64,000 nt of DNA from Selaginella moellendorffii (GCF_000143415.4 NW_003314296.1:1277858-1341857); one strand, 5' to 3'; positions 1 to 12,183 are shown, counted from the first letter of the stretch. Notes: generated by a model not told the origin, from the letters alone. Translations and numbers: made by a program.

Positions 1-217
1 CACTAGTCGTAAAGCAACTAACAATCACTCTTCAACTTGCCTTCACAAGACCCAAACACTAAACTCATGCCATTGAGTCATATACTTGTCCAGTATAAAT
101 ATAATACCCCAGATACGAGATAAAGGTTCATGGACAATCATGAACTAAATGACCACTCAAATCCAACTCAACTGTAATAAGCTCACCAATGCATTTAGCC
201 AATAGCTCTGAGCATGC
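1..217. other. Intergenic sequence left of the nested LTR
   Basis: No open reading frame or structured element recognised. The last five bases (213-217, CATGC) are the probable left target-site duplication of the LTR that starts at 218. Confidence 0.5.
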
Positions 218-449
218 TATGAGACACAAAATCCCTAGGCCCCAAAGTGGAGCCAGAAGGGTGCCATGTGGTAGTGGCTGAAGCGAAAGCCAAATGAGCG
301 TAACACGTTTGGACTAAAAGCTCCGACTTGGAAGGTCGAGAGCGGGAGTGGAACTCCCAACAAAGTGCTTGAAGAGCGAGCACGAGGCAACCAATAAGCA
401 AGGCTCCAAAAAGGGACCCAAAAAGGACCAACAAATGACACGTGGAAGT

Positions 450-765
450 GTCTGAGATGGAGTCCGAGATGGACCGAGACGGAGTCCGAGATGGAGTCCG
501 AGATGGAGTCCGAGGTGGACCGAGACGGAGTTCGAGATGGAGTCCGAGAAGGACCCGAGATGGAGTCCGAGGTCGAGACTGAGACTGGGACCGAGACCGA
601 GACTGAGACCAAGACCGAGACCGAGACCGAGACCAAGACCGAGATTGGGACCGAGACCGAGGCCGAGGCCGAGACTAAGCCCGAGTCCGAGTCCAAGTCC
701 GAGTCCGAGTCCAAGTCCGAGTCCAAGTCTGAGTCCGAGTCCGAGTCCGAGTTCAAGTCTGAGAG
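450..765 (+). repeat. Minisatellite inside the solo LTR
   Basis: Degenerate 12-mers of the GAGATGGAGTCC type pass into 6-mers GAGACC, then GAGTCC, to about 765. Long apparent frames here on both strands (Glu/Thr-rich or Ser/Leu-rich) come from the 6-bp periodicity and are not genes. Confidence 0.85.
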
Positions 766-850
766 GGTGAAAGCCCAAAGCGTTCGTCTCCCAGACCCTG
801 AGGGTTTGGTGAGCTCCAAAAGTATAGTAAGGGGGAAGACTGCAGTGGAG

Positions 851-855
851 CCAGT
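851..855. repeat. Target-site duplication CCAGT, left copy
   Basis: Identical to 8084-8088; together they bracket the nested element exactly. Confidence 0.85.
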
Positions 856-2442
856 TGTAAGCGACTAAATTTTCCATTCTACTTTAGTCCCTTAACCACA
901 CCTCCAACCACTTTGAGGAGTCTCACTCACAACCTCCATAAGTCTTATTTCAGACTTGGGCTTGCTAGCCCCGAGAATGGCATCCCCGCCACTCAACCTT
1001 TGCACTTGATCCAAGTGCTCCACGTGTCCGATCCCATGACCGACACCCCAAGGTACCACTGACATATCAGCCCGTTACGCTAAGGCCATGCCCCTTTACC
1101 TTGGTCACACCGGAGGTCTAACACCACCTGCATCACAGTCCCATCTCTCAAGGACTGGGCCATCCGTCCATGAGTGATCATTCCAGATTCACTACTTAAC
1201 ATCCTTAGGATGCCTATAGACATGGGGAATAGCCTTCCCCAATATCCCTTTTCCAGTCTTCACCAAATCCCTTTCTGCCCATGGCCGTGTTCGCCAACAC
1301 TACCACTGGATCGAGGCCCACAGGCCTAACCACTAAGTCCCACAGTCCTCTAGGACTTCCTCACCACTCGACTGTATCCTTGGTCACTACACCAGAGGAC
1401 TACTCCTCTTCCTTTCCATAGTCTGGGCCTTTGGGACAACATTTCGGAACACTGTGGCCTTACGCGAGCCACCTGGGTACTCTCCCCGCCTTCCGCCCTT
1501 GGGTGCTCTAGCCATGGGCTTAAGGCGAGGTTCCGTTGAGCCACGCCTGGTATCCAAGTAGGTAGTGCCACCCACACTTGGACTGGGAGTATCAGCCAGT
1601 CGATCTCCTGGGGGAACTAGAGCCGGCTCTTGAACACTTCACCAAGCTACCCCGCTTGTCGGTCCGTGTTCACTCTAGTCTTGGACTTCCCAGTGGTCAG
1701 CTCATCACCCAACACTGGGTCTGGCCTTCCTGGGCCAAACTGGCCTTTCCTGGCCAAACTAGCTCCACTGGGCTTCAACCCCCACACTCTCCCTACTATA
1801 CTTTTGGAACCCCCCGTAGCCCCCCCCCCCCCCTGGGGGACGATCGCTTTGGGCTTTCACCCAACTGCCTGTATTAGTTATTAGTATTCAGACTCGGTCT
1901 CGGTCCCGGTCTCGGTTCCATCTCGGACTCCATCTCGGACTCCATCTCGGTTCCATCTCGGACTCCATATCGGACTCCACTTCAGGTCCATCTCGGACTC
2001 CATATCGGACTCCACTTCAGGTCCATCTCGGACTCCATATCAGACTCCACATCAGACTCCACTTCCAGTCCATCTCGGACTCCATCTCGGACTCCATATC
2101 GGACTCCACTTCCGGTCCATCTCGGACTCCATATCAAACTCCATCTCGGACTCCACTTCGGGTCCATCTCGGACTCCAACTCGGGTCCGCCTCGGACTCC
2201 ATCTCGGACACTTCCACATGTCATGTGTTAGTCCTTTTTGGGTCCCTTTTTGGAGCCTTGCTTATTGGTTGCCTCGTGCTTGCTCCTCGAGCACTTTGTT
2301 GGGAGTTCCACTCCCGCTCTCGACCTTCCAAGTCGGAGCCTTTAGTCCAAACGTGTTATGCTCGTTTGGCTTTCGCTTCGGCCACTACCACGTGGCACCC
2401 TTTTCGGCTTCACTTTGGGGCCTAGGGATTTTGTGTCTCACA
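856..2442 (-). repeat. 3' LTR of the nested element
   Basis: About 1587 bp. Aligns end to end by eye with 6555-8083. It holds a CGAGATGGAGTC-type minisatellite (about 1890-2215, read here as its complement), a C homopolymer at about 1818-1833 and the conserved box GATCGCTTTGGGCTTTCACC. It is about 58 bp longer than the partner LTR, mainly in the minisatellite. Confidence 0.85.
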
Positions 2443-2457
2443 ACTCCACCACCCATA
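2443..2457 (-). other. Polypurine tract of the nested element
   Basis: The minus strand reads GGGTGGTGGAGT directly before the TGTGAGACAC start of the 3' LTR, the expected position for the plus-strand primer. Confidence 0.6.
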
Positions 2458-3679
2458 GACGAAGTTCGATGTCCTCATCGAACGATAAACTATTTTATAA
2501 AGTAACACCCGCATGTGTTACCATTTCCATCCTTGGCACCTAGCCAATATTTGTCAATAGTTTGACATTGAAGGCTCACCATGCCTTCTCCATATTCGTC
2601 AATGGTTTGACACCAAAGGCTCACTATGCCTTGCCCATCCTCGAAGGAGCATAGTCTTTCCAACATAGAGACTTATTCGACCACCTGGGGTGGTTTGCTC
2701 CCTTTTATTGGTTCAGTTCTCATTAAACCTGTTAGAGACATCTTCTCTAACTCAATTCCCACTACTCATTCTCAAGTGGTCTCAGTTCCCATCTATATAA
2801 CCTTTGCACTTTGGAACTTTGAATTTTGACTTCTTGGAGTCAATTTCCTAGGTGTCTCCGACACCTTACCTTGCACCTTTTGTGCAACTCCACTTCCCAT
2901 CCTAGGAAGTTCTCTACTCGAGGGCACCATCATCCTCTCTTCTATTTCGTGCCACCCTAGGGCACTAAGTTCCAGTTATCATACTTTGTGCTAGGGCTGT
3001 TCATGGCCCTATCATTTGGCTACCTTACCGCTCCCTCCCTTGGAGCGTCCCCTTTCGCCAAATCAGAGCAATTCGGAATCCATCCTTGGAAACACACTTC
3101 CTTTCCCACAATTTGTTAGCGTCCAACACATTAGTGTTCCTCGCCTAACTTTGCCACTTGGATTCCTTCCAAGGGATTCCACGGCTTTATCTTGGCCACT
3201 CATCTTTTGCTCCTATCCATTGATTGTTGCACCAAGCAACACTGAATCTCTACCTCCCTCCTTGAGGTATTCTTTTGATTCCATAGCAAAGGCTCTGCTT
3301 TGCCAAGACTAGAGTGTTCACCCCTAGTAAGTCTCTTTAGCATCTTCTGCTGTGGGCTCTATCCACGGCCCAACTTTGTGACCCTCCTATGGGTCTCTTT
3401 AGAGACTATTTTCCTTGGACACACTATGCCATCGCAATGACATAGCTCATTTCCCTAAGGTGCTTTTCCCACTTGGTCACCTTGACCAAGCCACACCATC
3501 ATCAATAATTCAAATCAACACTTTGAACTAGGAACCTTATTCCTTAGTCCAAACAAGGACCTTGTCCTTATTTAGCCACAAGATCACCTAGTGATCTCAC
3601 CTCGGCACCTTAACAGATTTGCCAATAGGTACTAGGTTTTCTAGACCTTTAACTTGTTAACTACGACCCCGGGGGCATC

Positions 3680-4010
3680 CCCCACACTTGGCGGTGCACC
3701 CAAGCCGGCCCTTCCGGCCAAGGGTCCATAGCAACTGAGACTGGGTGTCCCCATCTCATTCACCACGTCCTTGGTGCCACTTGCACCAAAGTGTTCAAGT
3801 TAGATATGCTGAGCCACACTAAGCAATCTAACAGTGCATCACGACTCCGAAGCATCCCTCGCTTGGCGGTGTGCCCAAGCCAGTCTCCACACTGAGAGTC
3901 CATGACCACTGAAAAATGAGTGTCCTCATATTTCAAACCATCACCACGCCCTAGTGAGTTGGGACTCGAACCCAAGCACTAGAGGGTCGGGACTCGAACC
4001 CAACCTCCAT
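3680..4010. repeat. Imperfect internal direct repeats in the nested element
   Basis: CTTGGCGGTG and its surroundings near 3690 recur near 3858, each followed about 45-50 bases later by a GTCCAT...ACTGA...GTGTCC block. GGGACTCGAACCCAA occurs twice, near 3960 and 3988. The reverse strand of the latter looks like a tRNA T-arm, but no tRNA fold surrounds it. Confidence 0.55.
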
Positions 4011-6540
4011 ATATGCATCTACGGACGGCATCACCCAGGATGCCTGGCGTGACTCCCCACGCCGGTGCACCAACTTATATTCAAAGCGTACCATAGATCA
4101 CAGCTTAGAAACCTAGTTCCTCCACACTGCCAAGTCCTCTCACTTGACAAGTCTATGATCATGCATGGACTCCTCCATGCTTGGCCTCATGGCCCACCCT
4201 TTTTGAAGTTATCACCTTCAACTAGGGTATTTGTTCCCCTGACTTACCAATCTCGCTTTGGCGAGTCCTCCGACTACCGTAACATGGTTCCTGCACAAGC
4301 GTGAAAGCCCTTTGTCATCGACTTTCGTTCAAAGCCCTCTCTTTGAACACTCGGGAACTACTTCCTTAAGCTTGATAGCCTTGCCTCATGGCAGGCTTCA
4401 AGACCACGCTTCTGCTGCACCACTCTGATTTCGCGCGTTCCTTGAACCATTTACGCTTGGCCTTTCTAGGTACTAAGCTACCTAGAATCATCTTTGGGAA
4501 CCTTGAAGGAACTCTGTCCCTTAGCTTGCTAAGGCCTCCCTTTTTGCAAGTTTTCCAATTACCATATAGTCTAACATGGACAATTCCATATTTTAGACTC
4601 TCCATGGCATCACGGTTGTTAGCGGCAACACCCTTGAGCCCCCACTTGATTTTCCACTCCCAGCTGGCATAACCAACCTTGGTTATGCCCTTCGATTCCT
4701 ATGGTTCGGTTCTATCCCCTTACTTCTTGCTTTTGGCTTCACACCTTTCCTTCGGTCATTCTCCTCCAGACCAGGAGGATAGCTTTGCACTTTCTATCAT
4801 GCCTTAGCAAGTATTCTTAGGGATGAACCTACCCGATAGCCTAGGGAGTGGTTCCTCAATCCAGGTATGCTCACCCTATAATCCCACACAACGAGATTAC
4901 GTTGTTCCTTACGGGCCTTTACATGCCCATCACTAGCCTTGCCAAAATTCCATTTTTGGCTTTGTCCAATTCGAGTAGACAGTCTCCTCCTGTCTCTGCC
5001 ACCTTTGGACATTTGGATAGCACCTTCTATCCATCATTCACTAGAGACTTAGTCCCTTGGGCCTTATTTATTACCCTCGCGACATAAAATACCACCTCCT
5101 AGTGTTCTAGAGTGTTCAGGTGTCCCAATGATGGCTTCCTTGACAATGAGTATTTCCTTTTATGACATTGACTTACTATATCGCAATATAAGCAACTTAT
5201 CCTCCGTAAGGGTACGTCCAACTTCCCTATGCCATTAAGAAGGCTTGGGTAGCTACCTTCTACCCATTTAACCAATTATTTTGCACCTCTTGCTTAGTTG
5301 CCTCATAGTTGTCAAGTTCTACAACTCATTGCTGGTGCTTCCACACCTCCATTATTATCTGGGTCACCACACTCCAACTGCATGCTCTGCCGCTTAGGCT
5401 ATGCCATTCCCATTTCCATTGGGATTCCTTTGGCAAGGGGTTCTCATGAACCCACCAACATAGCCTCAAAGTATCACACCTTGGCACATTTGGTGTCTTC
5501 ACACTATCGGCTTCACGAGCCTACCTTTATGATACTTCTTCTTTGTGTCTAAGTCTTTGCCAAGACCAATACCACTCTTTCTCATGCCAACCATTCGTTA
5601 GCACTGCACCATAGAGGTCACACACAACTTTGTGTCAAAGTTGTTTTCCTTTTTAGGAACACCTTTCCCACGACTTTAGCATGGCACATTTTGCCATCGA
5701 TGAGGTACCCTCTGTTCTCATCCTTGGATCCTATGATCCCCCCCCCCCCATCCTTCGTGGGGTACAATACACCTCAATCCGAATGCTTCCATCAGTCCTT
5801 TTAGGACCATTCCTTGACTCTACTTGAGTCATCCAGCAATTTTGGACTTGGTTAATCCACAGACCCGTAAGGTCCCACTTGTGAGGCACTAGCTCACTGG
5901 AATACACTTCCTGCATTCCTGTCCTACTCAGAAGGACTATTTTCACAAATGTTATTCTGACACTTGTTTTTGTTCTTTGGGGCAACCTCTGCTCCTTAGG
6001 ACTACTTGTCCATGTGATGAGAATACCAACTCATCTCTAAGTACACCCCCCAACTCCTTGGGTTGTTCCAGCATTTATTAAAGGTAGCCTCGGCTACCAT
6101 TTCAAGGACTTGAGTCCTCTTCCGTATTTGACCTCCCACGGTCATTAATTCCGGTCTCAAAGTTGTGAGCACCAGCCTCAACTATATGAGGGTAATCCTG
6201 TGACTCCTTTATTGTTTTGGAGTTTGCATCTTTTCCGTGATCCCAACTATAGTTGTTTACCACAACTATATTAGCCCGTTTGTTACGTCAAACGCTCATC
6301 TGAATCACATCCTCAACTCTTTGAGGAAACCCTTATACTGTTCCCAAGATCCCAAAGTCGTTCCCTTACTGGCCCTTTTCCATCCACCATATCGTGCACA
6401 AGTTCATGCATGAACTTGAGTGGAGAGCCATGTCCTTTCGACATGCTACTCCTCGAGGATAGGTCCATATCTAGGACCTTCCAATTCCAATACAAGCGGT
6501 GATATACTTGGCCACCAATAAGAGTCGGACTAAGGAACAG

Positions 6541-6552
6541 CTCCGATACCAA
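6541..6552 (-). other. Primer-binding site of the nested element
   Basis: The minus strand reads TGGTATCGGAGC two bases inside the 5' LTR. It differs by one base from TGGTATCAGAGC, the usual plant PBS complementary to initiator tRNA-Met. This fixes the element's orientation. Confidence 0.85.
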
Positions 6553-6554
6553 GT

Positions 6555-8083
6555 TGTAAGCGACTAAATTTTCCATTCTACTTTAGTCACTTAACCACAC
6601 CTCCAACCACTTGGAGGAGTCTCACTCACAACCTCCATAAGTCTTATTTCAGACTTAGGCTTGCTAGCCCTGAGAATGGCATCCCCGCCACTCAACCTTT
6701 GCACTTGATCCAAGTGCTCCACGTGTCCGATCCCATGACCGACACCCCAAGGTACCACTGACATGTCAGCCCGTTACGCTAAGGCCATGCCCCTTTACCT
6801 TGGTCACACCGGAGGTCTAACACCACCTGCATCACAGTCCCATCTCTCAAGGACTGGGCCATCTGTCCATGAGTGATCATTCCAGATCCACTCCTTAGCA
6901 TCCTTAGGATGCCCACAGACATGGGGAATAGCTTTCCCTAATATCCCTTTTCCAGTTTTCACCAAGTCCCTTTTTGCCCATGGCCATGTTCGCCAACACT
7001 GCCACTGGATTGAGGCCCATAGGCCCGACCATTAAGTCCCACGGTCCTCTAGGACTTCCTCACCACTCGACTATGTCCTTGGTCACTACACCAGAGGACT
7101 ACTCCTCTTCCTTTCCATAGTCTGGGCCTTTGGGACAACATTTCAGAACACTGTGGCCTTACGTGAGCCACCTGGGTACTCTCCCCGCCTTCCGCCCTTG
7201 GGTGCTCTAGCCATGGGCTTAAGGCGAGGTTCCGTTGAGCCACGCCTGGTATCCAAGTAGGTAGTGCCACCCACACTTGGACTGGGAGCATCGGCCAATC
7301 GATCTCCTGGGGGAACTAGAGCCGGCTCTTGAACACTTCACCAAGCTACCCCGCTTGTCGGTCCGTGTTCACTCTAGTCTTGGACTTCCCAGTGGTCAGC
7401 TCATCACCCAACACTGGGTCTGGCCTTTCCTGGCCAAACTGGCTCCACTGGGCTCCAACCCCCACACTCTCCCTACTATACTTTTGGAACCCCCTGCAGC
7501 CCCCCCCCCCCCTGGGGGACGATCGCTTTGGGCTTTCACCCAACTGCCTGTATTAGTATTCAGACTCGGACTCGGTCTTGGTCCCGGTCTCGGTTCCATC
7601 TCGGACTCCATCTCAGGTCCATCTCAGACTCCATCTCGGGTCCATCTCAGACTCCATCTCGGGTCCATCTCGGACTCCATCTCGAGTCCATCTCGGACTC
7701 CATATCGGACACCACTTCAGGTCCATCTCGAACTCCATATCGGACTCCACTTCCAGTCCATCTCGGACTCCATATCGGACTTCATTTTGGACTCCACTTC
7801 GGGTCCATCTTGGACTCCAACTCGGGTCTGCCTCGGACTCCATCTCGGACACTTCCACGTGTCATGTGTTGGTCCTTTCTGGGTCCCTTTTTGGAGCCTT
7901 GCTTATTGGTTGCCTCGTGCTTGCTCCTCGAGCACTTTGTTGGGAGTTCCACTCCCGCTCTCGACCTTCCAAGTTGGAGCCTTTAGTCCAAACATGTTAT
8001 GCTCGTTTGGCTTTCGCTTCGGCCACTACCACGTGGCACCCTTTCCGGCTCCACTTTGGGGCCTAGGGATTTTGTGTCTCACA
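6555..8083 (-). repeat. 5' LTR of the nested element
   Basis: About 1529 bp, direct repeat of 856-2442 with scattered substitutions and a shorter minisatellite (about 7560-7855). The element's transcription start would lie here, but I could not place a TATA box confidently. Confidence 0.85.
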
Positions 8084-8088
8084 CCAGT
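8084..8088. repeat. Target-site duplication CCAGT, right copy
   Basis: Pairs with 851-855. The outer LTR sequence resumes immediately after it. Confidence 0.85.
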
Positions 8089-8990
8089 TTGGCCAAGAAA
8101 GGCCAGTTTGGCCCAAGAAGGTTATACCCAGTGTTGGGTGATGAGCTGCCCACTGGAAAGTCCAAAACTAAAGTGAACACGGACCGACAAGCAGGGTAGC
8201 TTGGTGAAGTGTTCAAGAGCCGGCTCTAGTTCCCCCGGGAGATCGACTGGCCGATGCTCCCAGTCCAAGTGTGGGTGGCACTACCTACTTGGATACCTGG
8301 TGTGGCTCAACGGAACCTCACTCTAAGCCCATGGCTATAGCACCTAAAGGCAGAAGGTGGGGAGAGTACCCATAAGGGCCGCATAGGGCCACGGTGTTCC
8401 GAAATGTTATCCCAAAGGCCCAGACTGTGGAAAGAAAGAGGAGTAGTCCTTTGGTGTAGTGACAAAAGATACAGTCATGCTGTGAGGAAGTCCCAGAGGA
8501 CCGTGAGACTTAATGGTCGGGCTTGTGGGCCTTGATCCAGTGGCAGTGTTGGCGAACACGGCCATGGACAGAAAGGGACTTGGTGGGGACCAGAAAGGAG
8601 ATATTGGGGAAGGCTATTCCCCCTATTGGCGGGCATCCTAAGGATGTTAAAGGGTGGATCTGGGATGACCACTCATGGATGGATGGCCCAATCCTGGAGA
8701 GACGGGATTGCAATGCAAGTGGTGTTGGACCACCAATGTGACCAAGGTGATTGGGCATGGCCTAGCGTAACGGGCTGGTATGTTGGTGGTGCCTTGGGGT
8801 GTCAGTCATGGGACCGAATATGTGAAGCACTTGGACCAAGTGCAAAGGTTGAGTGGCAGGGATGCCATTCTCAGGGCTAGCAAGCCCAAGTCAGAAATAG
8901 GACTTATAGAGGTTGTGAGTGAAATTCCTCCAAGTGGTCGGAGGTGTGGTTAAGTGACTAAAGTAGAATGGAAAATTTAGTCACTTACAC

Positions 8991-10216
8991 ATGTCTTAAA
9001 GAGGCTAGTTACATATGACCAACACTAAATCGAAACTCAAGTGAAGACCATGAGATGAACTCATATCGGTACACAACTTCCTTATAAACAAAGCTATAGT
9101 ACGGGTACCAACATCTCAACTGCAAACAATTAAGCTGGACATCACCATCCTCAACCAAGGCGGAGGACCACCAAGACCAAGTCAAGATCAGTGAGAGCTC
9201 ACTACTCTCATAAAGTCTTAACGAAATGCAAGGTGCAACCTACCACCAAGCACAACGCTACAGAAGAAAGGCACAAGGGTCACCTTTTTTAAAAAAGCGC
9301 AATGGCCACTTTTCTACACCAACTTTAGACTTTATCCAACTCAATTGCCTTAACCCCAAAAGTCAGCATCCCTTTTGGGTTACATCATACAAATTACCTA
9401 CTAAGGTTTAGGCTAACCGAAGTTAACTCTAACCCTTTCACTAGTTTGTATTGGCTTACAAAAATGGAATGGTTTTCGAGCAAAGTGACCAATAAATCAG
9501 CCATTGGAAAAGTCTAAGAAAATTTGTGGAAATTTTCCATTCTAAAGAAAGAATGACTCTTAGTCCAGGAATGCAAACCTTCAAAACTCAACCAACTTCC
9601 TCCTATTAACAACTTCACATAGGTTCACTTTAACACCAATTCTCATGACCCATAGTATGCTTAAGCCTCGAACATCTTTTTGCCCATACTTCCGACATCC
9701 AACACTGACATCCGCAAAATGCAAAATGAACATCCAAGGCTTAATCACGAAGACCACATCTTCGGATATCCACATTGCACTAACACTCTTCTTCAACCAC
9801 CTTCAAGATCCAATGTGAAGCCTAAACACTAACAAGAAAAATGACATAGAAAATCAAGCTCTAAGGAAAATTCCTCATCACTCGAATTAACAATGCCACT
9901 TCCACTAACACAAGTGCTAGCAATGTTAATGCCTCAAACTTCACATCTTCTCAATCCAGCAATCTACTCCAAGTGTTAACAGATTCATCAATAAGCTATA
10001 GCAAGTGAATGTTACAATCCTTTTCCAACACCTTATGGGCAAACCCAAGAAACTAAGGAACCGACTTAAGCTTAGCATAATGGATTACCATCGAGAATCC
10101 AGTCAAAGCTACTACAATGCTACTACGTGCAAGTAGACTAGCTTCACCATGAACCACTTTGGGGTTGATCATCGTTTAACTAAGCAACTTTGTAAACACA
10201 TTGCTCATTATCACAT
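8991..10216. other. Gene-poor sequence
   Basis: About 1.2 kb of AT-rich sequence with no frame that looks coding on either strand and no terminal repeats recognised. Confidence 0.5.
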
Positions 10217-10412
10217 GGATATGATATAAGTATCACAATGACTTGATCATCAATTGAGCAACACCACGAGCAATGCCCATATCACTACTTGCATTTTGTC
10301 GAATCGAGTTAGCACTTGATAATCACATAAACTTTTGAAGTAGTGATATAGGCATTGCTCATGGTGTTACTCAATTGATGATCAAGTCATTGTGATACTT
10401 ATATCATATCCA
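10217..10412. repeat. Long hairpin-forming inverted repeat
   Basis: The arm at 10217-10290 is nearly the exact reverse complement of 10338-10412, with a few mismatches over about 74 bp and a 47-base spacer. Transcribed from either strand it would fold into one long hairpin. It could be a foldback element, a small-RNA precursor locus or a recent inverted duplication. No target duplication was recognised outside the arms. Confidence 0.8.
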
Positions 10413-11165
10413 CACCCCACCAATAGAGATTTACAATATTTAACACCACTAACTTTTGTTCACAACATGAACAAGCTCATGCCACTCTCTTTCCGACCAA
10501 ACTCAGCACTAATCCAAAACCAAGCTATTCAAGGAGCAATAGCAAGGTTCCCCGGACAAGAATTGAGCATTGCAACCCAAGTCTTCCAATAGCAAGTCTA
10601 GACAAAATAGTTTAACGCTTCACCGCTAACCATCCCACAACTCGCCATTTGTAAGACCATCATTTCCAACATGCATCAAGGTAGGGACTCTTGATTGCAT
10701 GATGTGAACACGAGCAATGAGTCACATCTTGTTGCAAATCACCTCTCCAAGAAGAGAAAATGATTTACGTGTTTGATCCTTCGTCCCTAACGACTCTCTT
10801 TTCGGTCTTATCTTTGACTAAACCTCAAGTTTGCGTTTGCACTGCCTTTAGTCCAATCCAAGAAAAGTTTATGAGAGAGCATGGCAATGATTACTTGAAT
10901 CAATAGACTCATCCCTATAGTCTTGATTAATCCACTTATAATCACGCCTAGGAAGGATCCACTAGTGCCGTGTTAAACAGTTATGGACTAGTTTATTTGC
11001 CACTCACAACAAACCTAGGGAAAGGTTTACTTAACCCCCGGTATTTGGAACAATTCATGGAACCACTAATAAGCTTACATTAATCCTGCCAACTCAACAT
11101 GTAACCTTGAGTTGCTAATGTGCTTCACTCACGAGCCCAAGCTCAAACTCGTGCAAATGAAATAA
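10413..11165. other. Gene-poor sequence
   Basis: No supportable gene or element. The longest frame is under 70 codons and resembles nothing I recognise. Confidence 0.45.
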
Positions 11166-12110
11166 CTCATTTATAACTAACCGTAAGGACTAACTGACAG
11201 GTAATTTTCGATACCCGAAGTCACAGGGGGGGGCTGTGGGGGGTTCCAAATGTATAGTAGGGATAGTGGGTAGGTCAAGCATGGCCGACCAATTTGAGGC
11301 ATAGTTTAACTCTCGCTTGCATGCTTGTCCTTGTTCTACGTCCGGCTTGGGTCTAAGCCCAAGTTCCATTCCATGCTAGCTGGTGGAGTACCCATGTCCT
11401 TACGTTAGGCCACCAGTATGCTGAAATAGCGCTAAACTCCGTTTGGCTCCATTTTACATGCTGGTCCTAGCATTGGGATGCTGGTTACTCTAGGATACAA
11501 AAAGTGGAGCTGAAAAACATGCAACAAGAAGTGGAAGAGGTGATATCTCATAACATTATGCCAAACGAAGAGTATTATCAAAGATAGTTTGAGCAAATGT
11601 ATGCACAAGTCCGACAAAGTGCTAACCACAACATTCCCAACTTGATCTTCTCTAATATATTTGGCTCTATACAAAGCAAGAGGCTTTGGAAATGAATGCT
11701 AAATTGCATCATTGACTTAGATGGCTCTTAACAAAGATGATGGAATTTTTGAAAGGCATCATCATAACTATTGATATGTCTAAGTGTGCATTTGAAGACA
11801 TCTAGGAGAATATTCCAATCCTCATACATGGCCATGCTTAAACCATTGTACCATTGCAACACCATCCCTTGAAGACACATGGGAAACTCATGCAAATGCT
11901 AAACATCATCCCAAAAATGATATGTGGAAATCACTATAAAGTGATCGAACTAATGGTACACATCATCCCCAAAACTCCCATGAAAAAACTTTGGTCGAAT
12001 GCAAGGATTTGCACCAAGAGCAAGAGTAGTTGTACCATACGCTATGAATACTACCATTAACTGAGTCTAATTGTTCAACTCTAACTACATAATATCAAGT
12101 AACTACACCA
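11166..12110 (+). mobile_element. Dispersed retroelement-like repeat, copy 1
   Basis: 11225-11445 matches 13080-13320 and 60270-60435. 11495-12060 matches 60715-61280, including a short frame (11854-12060) parallel to one at 61089-61283: both share GKLMQ, then xIIPx(M/I)I and GNxY(K/E)VIE. The start (a G run, then TTCCAAATGTATAGTAGGGA) resembles a box in the LTRs of the first family, so the families share a module. Copies are full of stops. Possibly LTR plus leader/gag remnant. Confidence 0.6.
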
Positions 12111-12183
12111 ATTGTTACTCTAGACTCAAACAAGGAGGAGGCTATTAGTCTGTTATGAAGATGAATGAAAAAGAAAAGAAAAT

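Larger units (their letters stand above)
856..8083 (-). mobile_element. Complete LTR retrotransposon, non-coding or decayed, nested in a sister LTR
   Basis: Two long direct repeats bound the element: 6555-8083 is the 5' LTR in element orientation and 856-2442 the 3' LTR. Both run from TGTGAGACAC to ...CGCTTACA on the minus strand. The flanks are identical, CCAGT at 851-855 and 8084-8088. On the minus strand just inside the 5' LTR is a primer-binding site close to the complement of the initiator-tRNA-Met 3' end, and just before the 3' LTR a purine tract. The 4.1-kb interior has no frame over about 100 codons, and I recognise no gag, protease, integrase, RT or RNase H motif. It is either a non-autonomous LARD-like element or heavily decayed; long LTRs and an intact duplication favour the former. 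Confidence 0.85.
218..8990 (+). mobile_element. Solo LTR of an LTR retrotransposon, split by a nested insertion
   Basis: The two pieces (218-855 and 8089-8990) join into one LTR of about 1540 bp. It starts with a mutated TG (TATGAGACAC; other copies read TGTGAGACAC) and ends in ...CACTTACA. The flanks CATGC (213-217) and CATGT (8991-8995) match at four of five bases, as expected for an old 5-bp target duplication. No internal region adjoins either end, so this is a solo LTR of the kind left by LTR-LTR recombination. It lies opposite to the inner element. The left piece carries the family's minisatellite. Confidence 0.8.

Noticed and set aside
235-877. Long frames rich in Glu/Thr (+) and Ser/Leu/Gly (-)
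   Set aside because: They arise from a 6/12-bp minisatellite that opens several frames at once inside an LTR. Equivalent frames at 1982-2224, 7277-8176, 62672-63022 and 63094-63402 have the same cause.
3950-4010. tRNA T-arm-like sequence, twice, on the minus strand
   Set aside because: GGTTCGAGTCC with a pairing stem is present, but no acceptor, D or anticodon arm can be drawn around it, and it lies inside the retroelement interior.
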